A stretch of DNA of 64,000 nucleotides from Streptosporangium subroseum (GTDB lineage Bacteria > Actinomycetota > Actinomycetes > Streptosporangiales > Streptosporangiaceae). Below the pieces are notes generated by a model that saw only the letters and a program-made list of their open reading frames with translations, searched no databases and was not told where the DNA came from. Location: contig NZ_FZOD01000002.1 in the NCBI RefSeq assembly GCF_900188345.1, positions 62,001 through 126,000 of the forward strand. The letters are read 5' to 3'. A program made the position numbers and the translations under genes. Positions 55,439 to 64,000 of this stretch are shown here, piece after piece; position 1 is the stretch's first letter; each line of letters begins with the position of its first letter.

Positions 55439-58400
55439 ATGACAAGCACTCCGTCTTTCCGTGATGTCCTGGCCGAGCGCGTGATGGTCGCCGACGGGGC
55501 CATGGGGACGATGCTGCAGGCCCATGACGTCACCATGGATGACTTCGAGGACCACGAGGGCTGTAACGAGGTTCTCAACGTCACGCGCCCCGACATCGTC
55601 CGCGCCGTGCACGACGCCTACTTCGAGGTCGGCGTCGACTGCGTGGAGACCAATACCTTCGGCGCCAACCTCGCGGCCCTGGGGGAGTACGACATCTCCG
55701 AGCGGGTCTTCGAATACTCCGAGGCCGGAGCCCGGGTCGCCAGGGAGTCCGCCGACCACTGGGCCACCCCGGACCGGCCGCGTTTTGTGCTCGGCTCCAT
55801 CGGGCCGGGCACCAAGCTGCCCACGCTGGGGCACAAGCCGTACCAGACGCTGCGCGACTCCTACTACGACAACGCGGCCGGCCTGATCGCCGGAGGCGCC
55901 GACGCGTTGATCATCGAGACCTCGCAGGACCTGCTCCAGGTCAAGGCCGCGGTGATCGGCTCCAAGCGGGCCATCGCCGACGCCGGCCGGGACGTGCCGA
56001 TCATCGCGCAGGTGACCATCGAGACCAACGGCGCGATGCTGCTGGGTTCGGAGATCGGCGCGGCGCTGACCGCGATCGAGCCGCTCGGCGTCGACGTGAT
56101 CGGTCTCAACTGCGCGACCGGCCCCGCCGAGATGAGCGAGCACCTCCGCTACCTGGCCCGGCACGCGCGGACGCGGCTGTCGTGCATGCCCAACGCGGGG
56201 CTTCCGGTGCTGACCTCCGACGGCGCCTACTACCCGCTCAGCCCCCAGGAGCTGGCCTCCGCCCATGAGACCTTCGCCCGCGACTACGGGCTGTCGCTGG
56301 TCGGCGGGTGCTGCGGCACCACGCCCGAGCACCTGCGCCAGGTGGTGGAGCGGGTGCGCGGCCAGGAGGTCGTGGCGCGCCGCCCGCGGCCCGAGGCTGC
56401 CGCGGCCTCGCTCTACCAGAGCGTCCCCTTCCGCCAGGACACCTCCTACCTGGCCATCGGCGAGCGCACCAACGCCAACGGTTCCAAGGCGTTCCGCGAG
56501 GTGATGCTGGCGCAGAACTGGGAGGAGTGCGTGGAGATCGCGCGGGCCCAGGCCCGCGACGGCGCTCACATGCTCGACCTGTGCATCGACTACGTCGGGC
56601 GCGACGGGGTGGCCGACATGAAGGAGCTGGCGTTCCGCTTCGCCACCGCCTCCACGCTGCCGATCGTGCTGGACTCCACCGAGCCCCCCGTCCTGGAGGC
56701 GGGCCTGCAGATGCTCGGCGGCCGCGCGGTGGTCAACTCGGTCAACTACGAGGACGGCGCCGGCCCCGACTCGCGCTTCCACAAGATCATGACGCTGGTG
56801 CGCGAGTACGGCGCGGCCGTGATCGCGCTGACCATCGACGAGGAGGGCCAGGCCCGTACGGCCGACTGGAAGGTCCGGGTGGCCAGCCGGCTGATCGAGG
56901 ACCTGCGGGACAACTGGGGCATGCACGTCGAGGACATCCTCGTCGACACCCTCACCTTCCCGATCGCCACCGGCCAGGAGGAGACCCGCCGCGACGGCCT
57001 GGAGACGATCGAGGCGATCGCCGAGCTCAAGCGGCGCTATCCGGGCGTGCAGACGGTGCTGGGACTGTCCAACATCTCCTTCGGCCTCAACCCGGCCGCC
57101 CGCATCGTGCTCAACAGCGTGTTCCTGAACGAATGCGTCAACGCGGGCCTGGACGCGGCCATCGTGCACGCCTCCAAGATCCTGCCGATGGCGCGCATCC
57201 CCGAGGAGCAGCGCCAGGTCGCCCTGGACATGGTCTACGACCGGCGGCGCGAGGGCTACGACCCGCTGCAGCGCTTCATGGAGCTGTACGACGGCGTGGA
57301 CGCCGCCTCGGTCAAGGCCGACCGGGCCGCGGAGCTGCTCGGCCTGCCCCTGTGGGAGCGGCTCAAGCGCCGCATCGTGGACGGCGAGCGCAAGGGGCTG
57401 GAGGCCGACCTCGAGGAGGCGCTGGCGCAGCGTCCGGCTCTGGAGATCGTCAACGACGTGCTGCTCGACGGCATGAAGACGGTCGGAGAGCTGTTCGGTT
57501 CCGGGCAGATGCAGCTGCCGTTCGTGCTGCAGTCGGCCGAGGTGATGAAGACCTCGGTGGCCTATCTGGAGCCGCACATGGACCGCGTCGAGGGAGAGAT
57601 CAAGGGCCGCATCGTGCTGGCCACGGTCAAGGGCGATGTGCACGACATCGGCAAGAACCTGGTCGACATCATCCTGTCCAACAACGGCTACGAGGTGGTC
57701 AACCTCGGGATCAAGCAGCCGGTGTCGGTCATCCTGGACGCGGCCGAGGAGAAGCAGGCCGATGTGATCGGCATGTCCGGGCTGCTGGTGAAGTCCACCG
57801 TGATCATGAAGGAGAACCTGCAGGAGATGAACTCCCGCAACATCTCCGACAAGTTCCCGGTGCTGCTCGGCGGCGCCGCGCTGACCCGCGCCTACGTCGA
57901 GCAGGATCTGGCGGAGATCTTCCAGGGGGAGGTCCGCTACGCCCGCGACGCCTTCGAGGGACTGCGCCTGATGGACGCCTTCATGGCGGTCAAGCGCGGC
58001 GAGGAGGGCGCGAGCCTTCCTCCGCTGCGCGAGCGCCGGGTCAAGGTCGGCGCGACGCTGGTCAGGACTCCGGAGGAGGAGCTGCCCGCCCGCTCCGACG
58101 TCGCCGCGGACAACCCCATCCCGAAGGCCCCCTTCCTGGGGGAGCGCGTCATCAAGGGTGTCTCGCTCGCCGAATACTCCGCGTTCCTGGACGAGCGGGC
58201 GACGTTCATGGGCCAGTGGGGTCTCAAGGCCGCGCGCGGGGGCGAGGGGCCCTCCTACGAGGAGCTGGTCGAGACCGAGGGCCGGCCGCGCCTGCGGATG
58301 TGGCTGGAGCGGATGCAGACCGAGGGACTGCTGGAGGCGGCGGTCGTCTACGGCTACTTCCCGTGCGTCAGCGACGGCGACTCGCTGATCATCCTGGACG

Positions 58401-58903
58401 ACGCGGGCAACGAGCGGACCCGGTTCACCTTCCCGCGCCAGCGCCGCGACCGGCACCTGTGCCTGTCCGACTTCTTCCGCTCCAAGGACTCCGGCGAGGT
58501 CGACGTGGTCGCCTTCCAGGTCGCCACGATGGGCAACAAGGTCTCCGAGGCCGCCGCCGAGCTGTTCGCCAAGGACGCCTACCGCGACTATCTGGAGCTG
58601 CACGGCCTGTCGGTCCAGCTCACCGAGGCGCTGGCCGAATACTGGCACGCACGCGTCCGCGGCGAGCTCGGCATCGGCGGCGAGGAGTCGCTGGAGGACA
58701 TGTTGAAGGTCAACATCGCCGGCTGCCGCTACTCCTTCGGCTACCCCGCCTGCCCCAACCTGGAGGACCAGGTCCAGCTGATGGAGCTGATCGATCCGGG
58801 CCGGATCGGCGTGGAGCTGTCGGAGGAGTTCCAGCTCCACCCCGAGCAGTCGACATCCGCACTGATCGTTCACCACCCCGAAGCCAGCTACTTCAACGTC
58901 TGA
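55439..58903 (+). CDS. metH: Cobalamin-dependent methionine synthase MetH
   Basis: Transfers the methyl group of methyltetrahydrofolate to homocysteine. 1154 residues with all four modules: homocysteine domain (VADGAMGTMLQAHD; zinc Cys in GLNCATGP and GGCCGTTPEH), folate domain (AIGERTNANGSKAFRE), cobalamin cap and B12 domain with DVHDIGKNLVDIILSNNGYEV near residue 733 (His lower ligand) and GMSGLLVKSTVIMKEN, then the SAM-dependent activation domain (GCRYSFGYPACPNLEDQ). Slightly shorter than E. coli MetH, as usual for actinobacteria. Apparently leaderless. The long antisense frame across it is a GC artefact. Confidence 0.96.
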   Translation: MTSTPSFRDVLAERVMVADGAMGTMLQAHDVTMDDFEDHEGCNEVLNVTRPDIVRAVHDAYFEVGVDCVETNTFGANLAALGEYDISERVFEYSEAGARVARESADHWATPDRPRFVLGSIGPGTKLPTLGHKPYQTLRDSYYDNAAGLIAGGADALIIETSQDLLQVKAAVIGSKRAIADAGRDVPIIAQVTIETNGAMLLGSEIGAALTAIEPLGVDVIGLNCATGPAEMSEHLRYLARHARTRLSCMPNAGLPVLTSDGAYYPLSPQELASAHETFARDYGLSLVGGCCGTTPEHLRQVVERVRGQEVVARRPRPEAAAASLYQSVPFRQDTSYLAIGERTNANGSKAFREVMLAQNWEECVEIARAQARDGAHMLDLCIDYVGRDGVADMKELAFRFATASTLPIVLDSTEPPVLEAGLQMLGGRAVVNSVNYEDGAGPDSRFHKIMTLVREYGAAVIALTIDEEGQARTADWKVRVASRLIEDLRDNWGMHVEDILVDTLTFPIATGQEETRRDGLETIEAIAELKRRYPGVQTVLGLSNISFGLNPAARIVLNSVFLNECVNAGLDAAIVHASKILPMARIPEEQRQVALDMVYDRRREGYDPLQRFMELYDGVDAASVKADRAAELLGLPLWERLKRRIVDGERKGLEADLEEALAQRPALEIVNDVLLDGMKTVGELFGSGQMQLPFVLQSAEVMKTSVAYLEPHMDRVEGEIKGRIVLATVKGDVHDIGKNLVDIILSNNGYEVVNLGIKQPVSVILDAAEEKQADVIGMSGLLVKSTVIMKENLQEMNSRNISDKFPVLLGGAALTRAYVEQDLAEIFQGEVRYARDAFEGLRLMDAFMAVKRGEEGASLPPLRERRVKVGATLVRTPEEELPARSDVAADNPIPKAPFLGERVIKGVSLAEYSAFLDERATFMGQWGLKAARGGEGPSYEELVETEGRPRLRMWLERMQTEGLLEAAVVYGYFPCVSDGDSLIILDDAGNERTRFTFPRQRRDRHLCLSDFFRSKDSGEVDVVAFQVATMGNKVSEAAAELFAKDAYRDYLELHGLSVQLTEALAEYWHARVRGELGIGGEESLEDMLKVNIAGCRYSFGYPACPNLEDQVQLMELIDPGRIGVELSEEFQLHPEQSTSALIVHHPEASYFNV

Positions 58904-58939
58904 CGTCCACGTCCGCACGACCAGAGGGGTTTCGGGGAA

Positions 58940-59590
58940 ATGGACGCTGTCCTTTTCGACATGGACGGGCTTCTCGTGGACAGCGAGAAGATCTGGTTTC
59001 AGGTCGAGACCGAGGTGATGGAACGGCTCGGCGGCGACTGGGGGCCCGACGACCAGGAGCAGCTGGTGGGCGGATCCATGGCCGTCACCGTCGCCTACAT
59101 GCTCAAGGTCTCCGGCGGGGGCGCCGAGCCCGCTGAGGTGGAGGCCTGGATGCTGGAGGGCATGGTCGAGCGGCTTGCCGGCGGCGTGGAGATGATGCCC
59201 GGCGCCGCCGAGCTGCTGGAGGAGGTACGGCAGGCGGGCCTGGCCACCGCCCTGGTCACCTCCTCGACCCGGCCGATCGCCGAAGCCTGCCTGGAGAGCA
59301 TCGGCAGGCACAACTTCGACCAGGTGGTGACCGGCGACGAGGTGGCGAGGACCAAGCCCGATCCGGAGCCGTACCTCACGGCCGCCCGGCTGCTGGGCGT
59401 CCGGGCCACCCACTGCGTCGCGCTGGAGGACTCCCCGAACGGGGTGACCTCGGCCACCGCCGCGGGCTGCCGGGTGGTGGCGGTGCCGAGCGTGCTGCCG
59501 ATTCCCGCCGCACCGGGCCGTCTCGTCGTGGGTTCCCTGCGCGAGGTCGACGTCGCGGTCCTGCGGGCGCTCTCCCGTGGCGAGCGGTGA
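58940..59590 (+). CDS. HAD-superfamily hydrolase (beta-phosphoglucomutase-like)
   Basis: A 216-residue HAD-IA protein: nucleophile motif VLFDMDGLLVDSE (residues 4-16), motif II TALVTSSTRP, motif III KPDPEPYLTAARLLG, motif IV CVALEDSPNGVTSATAAG. The small helical cap suggests a sugar-phosphate phosphatase or mutase; the substrate is unknown. ATG at 58940 with GGGGAA upstream, 36 nt after metH. Confidence 0.9.
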   Translation: MDAVLFDMDGLLVDSEKIWFQVETEVMERLGGDWGPDDQEQLVGGSMAVTVAYMLKVSGGGAEPAEVEAWMLEGMVERLAGGVEMMPGAAELLEEVRQAGLATALVTSSTRPIAEACLESIGRHNFDQVVTGDEVARTKPDPEPYLTAARLLGVRATHCVALEDSPNGVTSATAAGCRVVAVPSVLPIPAAPGRLVVGSLREVDVAVLRALSRGER

Positions 59591-59696
59591 TCGGGGTTGT
59601 GACCCTTAGGGGATGATCCCTCCTTAGGGAGGAGGATCTAGCTCGATTCGGCGTGCCAGGATGGATGAGGTAAGCCGATACGAGGGACGGTCCGCT

Positions 59697-60227
59697 ATGT
59701 CGTTCAGCCAGATCGCATGGTTGCCGCTCTGTGCCGGGGTCACCGGTGTGGGGCTGGTACTGAGTTTCCTGTTACTGCGCCGCCGGGGGGCCGCGGCGGG
59801 GCTGCGCGGCGCGGCCTGGTCGCTGCTGCCGCTCGCGGCCTACCTGACCGGTGCGCTGCCCACCGTCTGGCAGATCGGCACGGCGATCGCCGGCTTCTTC
59901 ACGGGCCTGGCGTTTAACCCCGCCGTGTGGGCCGGAGTGGCCGTGACCGGCCTGTCCGTGGTGCTCTTCCTGGTCTCCGGGGTGCTGCGCGGCCGCCGCA
60001 GAGCCGCCGCCGCACCCGCCGCCTCGGAAACGCCGGCGGCGAGCCCCTCGGCGGGGCGGGGCAAGCCTCTGGCGCCGGGTGGGCCCGTACGGCAGCCGGA
60101 GCAGCAGCGCAAGGCGGCTCCCGCCGTCAAACCGGCCGCGAAGCCGGCCGCCAAGCCCGCGAAGCCCGCCGCCGAAGATGACTTCTCCGACATCGAGGAC
60201 ATTCTCAAGCGTCACGGCATCGGATGA
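59697..60227 (+). CDS. Conserved actinobacterial membrane protein
   Basis: A 176-residue protein with three or four membrane segments (FSQIAWLPLCAGVTGVGLVL, AAWSLLPLAAYLTGAL, AVWAGVAVTGLSVVLFLVSGVL). A cytosolic Ala/Pro/Lys-rich linker with repeated KPAAKPAAKP follows, and the conserved-looking acidic tail DDFSDIEDILKRHGIG. Relatives in Streptomyces are sometimes mislabelled cellulose synthase; function unknown. ATG at 59697 (MSFSQI) with GAGGGACGG upstream; ATG at 59661 is an alternative. Confidence 0.8.
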   Translation: MSFSQIAWLPLCAGVTGVGLVLSFLLLRRRGAAAGLRGAAWSLLPLAAYLTGALPTVWQIGTAIAGFFTGLAFNPAVWAGVAVTGLSVVLFLVSGVLRGRRRAAAAPAASETPAASPSAGRGKPLAPGGPVRQPEQQRKAAPAVKPAAKPAAKPAKPAAEDDFSDIEDILKRHGIG

Positions 60228-60554
60228 CCCCACATGTCATAGATTTGATGATCTTCGGGGCCGGGGGGCCGAATGACCGAGATGTCACTCTGAGTCATCG
60301 GTCTCTGGAATGTCACGAATCCGAGACGGAAGCGGAACGGGGCCGGGACATTTGCTTCAAGATCAAAACGAATGAATTTCACGTGAATCACAGTTAAGCC
60401 ACATAGCGCCCTAAAGGACTGGTCGGCGCAGATCAGCCCATAGATTCTGCGTCTACGGACCACTAAAAAGTGGCCCGTAGACTTCAGGGCGCGAGACCCC
60501 GACCCGGGGGACGTGCTCACGGACAACGTCGTCTGGGATCCAGGGGGCCACTGT
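60228..60554 (+). other. Leader/promoter region of the oligopeptide ABC operon
   Basis: No gene. It contains a hairpin at 60452-60481 (tctacgg/ccgtaga continued by ccact/agtgg, loop aaaa) and an AT-richer patch at about 60350-60420 likely to hold the promoter. No -35/-10 pair stands out. Confidence 0.45.
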
Positions 60555-61565
60555 ATGACCGCACCGCTCGATGTCTCCGGCCAGGCCATGGAGGCCCAGC
60601 CGGAGGCTGTTCTTGAAGGTGTGGGCGGGAAGGCCATCGAAGGCCGTTCGCTCGGCCAGATCGCTTGGATACGCCTCAAACGCGATAAAGCCGCCATCAT
60701 CGGCGCTTTCGTCGTTGTCTTTCTGACGCTGATCGCGATTTTCGCGGAGCGTCCGTTCGGCGGGTTGATCGCGCTCTTCGGTGACCTGCCCAATGTGCCC
60801 CACAACAACCTCATCGACCCGATGACCAGCGCCCCGAAGGCCGGCTGGGGTGGGATCAGTCTTGAGCACCCGTTCGGCCTGGAGCCGGTCAACGGGCGCG
60901 ACCTCTTCGCCCGCGTCCTGTCCGGCGCCCAGATCTCACTGCTGGTGGCCTTTCTCGCCACGCTGGTCTCGGTGGTGATCGGCGCGCTGCTGGGCGTGGT
61001 CGCCGGCTTCTTCGGCGGCTGGGTCGACACGCTCATCAGCCGGTTGATGGACGTCTTCCTGGCGTTCCCGCTGCTGCTGTTCGCGATCGCCATCGTGGGC
61101 GCGCTGCCCGACCAGGCGCTCGGGCTGCAGGGAAACGGCCTGCGGATCTCGGTGATCGTGTTCATCATCGGCTTCTTCAGCTGGCCCTACATCGCGCGCA
61201 TCGTGCGCGGGCAGACCCTGTCGCTGCGCGAGCGGGAGTTCGTGGACGCGGCGCGGTCGCTGGGAGCGGGCAACGGCTACATCATCTTCCGGGAGGTGCT
61301 CCCGAACCTGGTGGCGCCGATCCTCGTCTACGCGACGCTGCTCATCCCCACCAACATCCTCTTCGAGGCCTCTCTGTCGTTCCTCGGCGTGGGGGTGAAC
61401 GAGCCCCAGGCCTCCTGGGGCGGCATGCTCACCCGGGCCGTGGACTACTACCAGATCGCCCCGCACTTCATGATCGTCCCGGGTCTAGCGATCTTCATCA
61501 CCGTCATGGCCTTCAACCTGCTGGGCGACGGGCTCCGGGACGCCCTCGACCCGCGAGCCCGGTAG
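60555..61565 (+). CDS. Oligopeptide-type ABC transporter permease (DppC/OppC family)
   Basis: A 336-residue protein. The N-terminal OppC segment IAWIRLKRDKAAIIGAFVVVFLTLIAIF is followed by a periplasmic loop with HPFGLEPVNGRDLFARVLSGAQISL. Five further membrane helices follow, with the EAA-like loop LREREFVDAARSLGAGNGYIIFREVLPNL. The end, ASWGGMLTRAVDYY and GDGLRDALDPR, is diagnostic. ATG at 60555 with AGGGGG 7 nt upstream. It is placed before the binding-protein gene, whereas the DppB-type permease follows it. Confidence 0.92.
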   Translation: MTAPLDVSGQAMEAQPEAVLEGVGGKAIEGRSLGQIAWIRLKRDKAAIIGAFVVVFLTLIAIFAERPFGGLIALFGDLPNVPHNNLIDPMTSAPKAGWGGISLEHPFGLEPVNGRDLFARVLSGAQISLLVAFLATLVSVVIGALLGVVAGFFGGWVDTLISRLMDVFLAFPLLLFAIAIVGALPDQALGLQGNGLRISVIVFIIGFFSWPYIARIVRGQTLSLREREFVDAARSLGAGNGYIIFREVLPNLVAPILVYATLLIPTNILFEASLSFLGVGVNEPQASWGGMLTRAVDYYQIAPHFMIVPGLAIFITVMAFNLLGDGLRDALDPRAR

Positions 61566-61624
61566 CGAAAACGCGACCGCTCCTCTATATCACCGTCACT
61601 CACGACAAGGGGTACACCACCACG

Positions 61625-63403
61625 ATGAGGAAGATCAACGTCCTGACGTTAGCCGCGATGGGCACGACGCTGGCCCTGGGCCTCGCCGCCTGCGGCGGCA
61701 CGGCCGGCGGCGGCGGCAACGCGACCACCGGGAGCGGTGCCAGCGGCGCCGCGGCCTCCACCGCCAAGTACAACGACGGCTACACCAAGGTCGTCAACCC
61801 CTCTGACGCCAAGGGCGGCACGCTCAAGTTCGCGTTGACGGACGAGCCCGACTCGGTGGACCCGGGCAACACCTACTACGCCTGGAACTGGGACTTCACG
61901 CGTCTGTACGCCCGCCCGCTGATGACCTACGCCGCCGAGCCGGGCGACGCGGGCCTGAAGCTGGTCCCGGACCTCGCCGAGGGTGCTGGTGAGGCCAGCG
62001 CCGACGGCCTGACCTGGACCTACAAGCTCAAGAAGGGCATCAAGTACGACGACGGCACCGAGGTCAAGGCCGCGGACGTCAAGTACGCCGTCGCCCGCAG
62101 CAACTTCACCGACGAGCTCACCGACGGTCCGAAGTACTTCGCCCAGTACCTCGACGCCGACGGCTACAAGGGTCCCTACAAGGACAAGAACCTCGACGAC
62201 TTCAAGGGTGTCGAGACGCCGGACGACTACACCGTCGTCTTCAAGCTCAAGCACCCGTTCGCCGAGTTCGACTTCCTCGTCGCCAACCCGCAGACCGCGC
62301 CGGTGCCGCAGGCCAAGGACACGGGCGTCGACTACGAGAAGACCGTCGCCTCGACCGGTCCTTTCAAGTTCGAGAGCTACGAGGTCGGCAAGCAGCTCAA
62401 CCTCGTCAGGAACACGAACTGGGACCAGGCGACCGACACCACTCGTAAGCAGCTGCCGGACCGCATCGAGGTGCAGTACAAGCAGAACGCCGAGGACATC
62501 GACAGCCGCCTGATCGCCGGGCAGATCCAGGTCGACCTGGGTGGCACCGGCGTGCAGTCCGCGGCTCGCGCGAAGATCGTCGGTGACCCCAAGCTGAAGG
62601 ACTCCACCGACAACCCCTTCACGCCGTTCAACCGCTACGCGATGATGTCGACGCAGGTCAAGCCGTTCGACAACATCGAGTGCCGCAAGGCCGTCCAGTA
62701 CGCCACCGACAAGGTCGCCACCCAGGCGCCGTGGGGTGGCCCGCTCGGCGGCGAGATCGGCACGACCGCGATGACCCCGACCACGGTCGGCTACAAGGCG
62801 TTCGACCTGTTCCCCAACGGCGCCGACCACACGGGTGACCTGGCCAAGGCCAAGGAGTCCCTGGCGGCCTGCGGTCAGCCGAACGGGTTCGCGACCAACA
62901 TCGCGGTCCGTGGTGACCGCACCAAGGAAGTCCAGGTCGCCGAGGCCATGCAGGCCTCCCTCGACCGCGTCGGCATCAAGCTCACCATCAAGAAGTACCC
63001 CTCGGGTGACTGGAGCGCGCAGTACGCCGGCAAGCCGGACTTCGTGCACAAGAACAACCTGGGCATCATGGTCGCCGGCTGGGGCTCCGACTGGCCGTCC
63101 GGCTTCGGCTTCCTGTCGCAGATCGTCGACGGTCGTTTCATCAAGCCCTCCGGCAACTACAACATGATGGAGCTCAACGACAAGTCGGTGAACGACCTGC
63201 TCGACAAGGGCATCCAGACCACCGACGCCACGGCCCGTAACGAGATCTGGGCCGAGGTGGACAAGAAGGTCATGGAGTCGGCGGCGTTCCTGCCGTTCGT
63301 CTACGAGAAGACGCTCATCTTCCGTCCCTCGAACCTGACCAACGTGTATGTGCACCCGGCCTACGGCATGTACGACTACACGTGGCTCGGTGTCCAGCAG
63401 TAG
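61625..63403 (+). CDS. Oligopeptide-binding lipoprotein, solute-binding family 5
   Basis: A 592-residue SBP_bac_5 protein: lipoprotein signal ending LAAC (Cys at about 23), a Gly/Ser/Thr linker, then KGGTLKFALTDEPDSVDPGNTYY, LKKGIKYDDGTEVKAADVKYAVAR, VETPDDYTVVFKLKHPFAEFDFL, and VAGWGSDWPSGFGFLSQIVDGRF. The gene starts 59 nt after the first permease. Ligand probably peptides or another family-5 substrate. A strong hairpin follows it. Confidence 0.93.
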   Translation: MRKINVLTLAAMGTTLALGLAACGGTAGGGGNATTGSGASGAAASTAKYNDGYTKVVNPSDAKGGTLKFALTDEPDSVDPGNTYYAWNWDFTRLYARPLMTYAAEPGDAGLKLVPDLAEGAGEASADGLTWTYKLKKGIKYDDGTEVKAADVKYAVARSNFTDELTDGPKYFAQYLDADGYKGPYKDKNLDDFKGVETPDDYTVVFKLKHPFAEFDFLVANPQTAPVPQAKDTGVDYEKTVASTGPFKFESYEVGKQLNLVRNTNWDQATDTTRKQLPDRIEVQYKQNAEDIDSRLIAGQIQVDLGGTGVQSAARAKIVGDPKLKDSTDNPFTPFNRYAMMSTQVKPFDNIECRKAVQYATDKVATQAPWGGPLGGEIGTTAMTPTTVGYKAFDLFPNGADHTGDLAKAKESLAACGQPNGFATNIAVRGDRTKEVQVAEAMQASLDRVGIKLTIKKYPSGDWSAQYAGKPDFVHKNNLGIMVAGWGSDWPSGFGFLSQIVDGRFIKPSGNYNMMELNDKSVNDLLDKGIQTTDATARNEIWAEVDKKVMESAAFLPFVYEKTLIFRPSNLTNVYVHPAYGMYDYTWLGVQQ

Positions 63404-63441
63404 TTCTTCCTCCAGCTAGCCAAAGGCAGGTGAAGGCCTAA

Positions 63442-63470
63442 GGTGCCCGGGAGCGATCCTCCCGGGCACC
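63442..63470 (+). terminator. Hairpin between binding protein and second permease
   Basis: ggtgcccggga (63442-63452) and tcccgggcacc (63460-63470), an 11-bp perfect stem with a 7-nt loop. Such intercistronic hairpins after binding-protein genes usually stabilise the upstream mRNA or partly terminate, giving excess binding protein. Confidence 0.75.
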
Positions 63471-63484
63471 CCGGCCGAACGATC

Positions 63485-64000
63485 GTGGTCGCTTTCATCG
63501 TCCGCCGCGTGATCGCCGCCGTGCTGATGCTCGCCGTTGTCAGCGCGGCCACCTTCGCGATCTTCTTTCTCATCCCGCGTGCCCTGGGACAGACCCCCGA
63601 AGGCATGGCGTCGCGTTACGTGGGGCGAGACGCCACTCCCGAGGCGATCCAGGGCGCGGTCAAGCGAATGCACCTGGACGACCCGATCCTCGTGCAGTAC
63701 GGACGCTTCGCACAGGGCATCGTCGCGGGTCAGGACTACTCGCTCGGCCCGAAGAAGGCGGAGTGCCCGGCGCCCTGCTTCGGCTTCTCCTTCAACAACA
63801 ACCAGCCCGTCTGGCCGACGCTTCTCGACCGCCTGCCCGCGACGCTGTCGCTGGCCTTCGGCGCCGCGATCGTCTGGCTGATCAGCGGGGTCGGCATCGG
63901 TGTCATCTCCGCGCTGAGACGTGGCACGTTACTCGACCGGACGGCGATGACGGTGGCGCTCGCGGGCGTGTCACTGCCGATCTACTTCACCGGCCTAGTC
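63485..64000 (+). CDS. Oligopeptide-type ABC transporter permease (DppB/OppB family), cut by right edge
   Basis: The first 172 codons: VVAFIVRRVIAAVLMLAVVSAATFAIFFLIPR, the classic DppB N-terminal helix, a periplasmic loop with ATPEAIQGAVKRMHLDDPILVQYGRFAQGI, and LPATLSLAFGAAIVWLISGVGIGVISAL, where the conserved domain begins. Unusual features are a CPAPCF Cys pair and FNNNQPVWPTLLDRL. GTG at 63485 lies just after the hairpin; the in-frame GTG at 63443 is inside the hairpin and less likely. Confidence 0.9.
   Translation, partial: MVAFIVRRVIAAVLMLAVVSAATFAIFFLIPRALGQTPEGMASRYVGRDATPEAIQGAVKRMHLDDPILVQYGRFAQGIVAGQDYSLGPKKAECPAPCFGFSFNNNQPVWPTLLDRLPATLSLAFGAAIVWLISGVGIGVISALRRGTLLDRTAMTVALAGVSLPIYFTGLV

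Noticed and set aside
54857-59413. Very long minus-strand open frame (1518 codons) across metH
   Set aside because: It is antisense to a fully recognisable MetH; composition (His/Arg/Gly/Val-rich) and the lack of a ribosome site mark it as a high-GC shadow frame.

Overview
The window is high-GC actinobacterial DNA. GTG and TTG starts are common, genes are chained by ATGA/GTGA overlaps, and several gene families are diagnostic of Actinobacteria: mycothiol ligase MshC with the phosphomutase / DUF3090 / SCO1664-type trio, an InhA-type enoyl reductase, DUF3099, DUF6457, a PAC2 protein and a HemD-winged-helix (NnaR-like) regulator. The family mix suggests a filamentous Streptosporangiaceae-like organism (Streptosporangium/Nonomuraea type). 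The genus is inferred from remembered family distributions, not from a search.

Layout. 1-7626 is an accessory region. It holds the 5' part of an rtcB gene running off the left edge, a PF04672-type methyltransferase, an XRE regulator coupled to a flavoprotein, and the wreck of an actinomycete integrative element: a decayed repSA, a small partner ORF, five 10-bp phased repeats and a large serine recombinase. The recombinase lies against a decapitated 3' fragment of a second rtcB, so rtcB is probably the attachment gene. 7688-9252 is a methyltransferase/TetR divergon with a palindromic operator. 9497-11578 is a molybdopterin operon (moaA, mobA, DUF6457). It is followed on the minus strand by a probable free-standing small RNA of three hairpins with C-rich loops (6C-RNA-like). 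12158-12370 is dodecin.

12496-29931 is a carbohydrate region on the minus strand: a six-gene inositol operon (iolG, an iolE-like gene, iolC, a Cgl0159-type aldolase, iolB, iolD; iolA is absent), then an ABC importer with a GH38 alpha-mannosidase and a GH2 beta-galactosidase, governed by a ROK repressor. A textbook palindrome overlaps the importer promoter. 30140-33090 is the tldD/pmbA protease pair. 33168-34756 is fabG-fabI. 34773-41059 holds a secreted proline/serine-rich protein, an aldo/keto reductase, the phosphomutase-DUF3090-SCO1664 trio, an NRDE protein and leaderless mshC. 42018-42911 holds cspA and peptide deformylase.

43147-53198 is a complete nitrate/nitrite assimilation locus: transporter, molybdopterin nitrate reductase, its flavoprotein partner, nirB, nirD, an NnaR-like regulator and a sirohydrochlorin chelatase, with GlnR-box-like sites. 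moaA/mobA and the chelatase supply its cofactors. 53102-60227 holds a TetR-type protein that has lost its HTH, a PAC2 protein, metH, a HAD phosphatase and a small membrane protein. 60555-64000 is an oligopeptide-type ABC operon cut by the right edge.

The most unusual signal is a set of tandem duplications sitting exactly on translationally coupled gene junctions (moaA/mobA, the flavoprotein/nirB junction, and nirD/nnaR). At two junctions the spacing between successive start codons is always 2 modulo 3, which rebuilds an ATGA stop-start overlap each time and creates chains of mini-ORFs. At the third the unit is exactly 90 bp, identical twice, and reads in frame into nirB.
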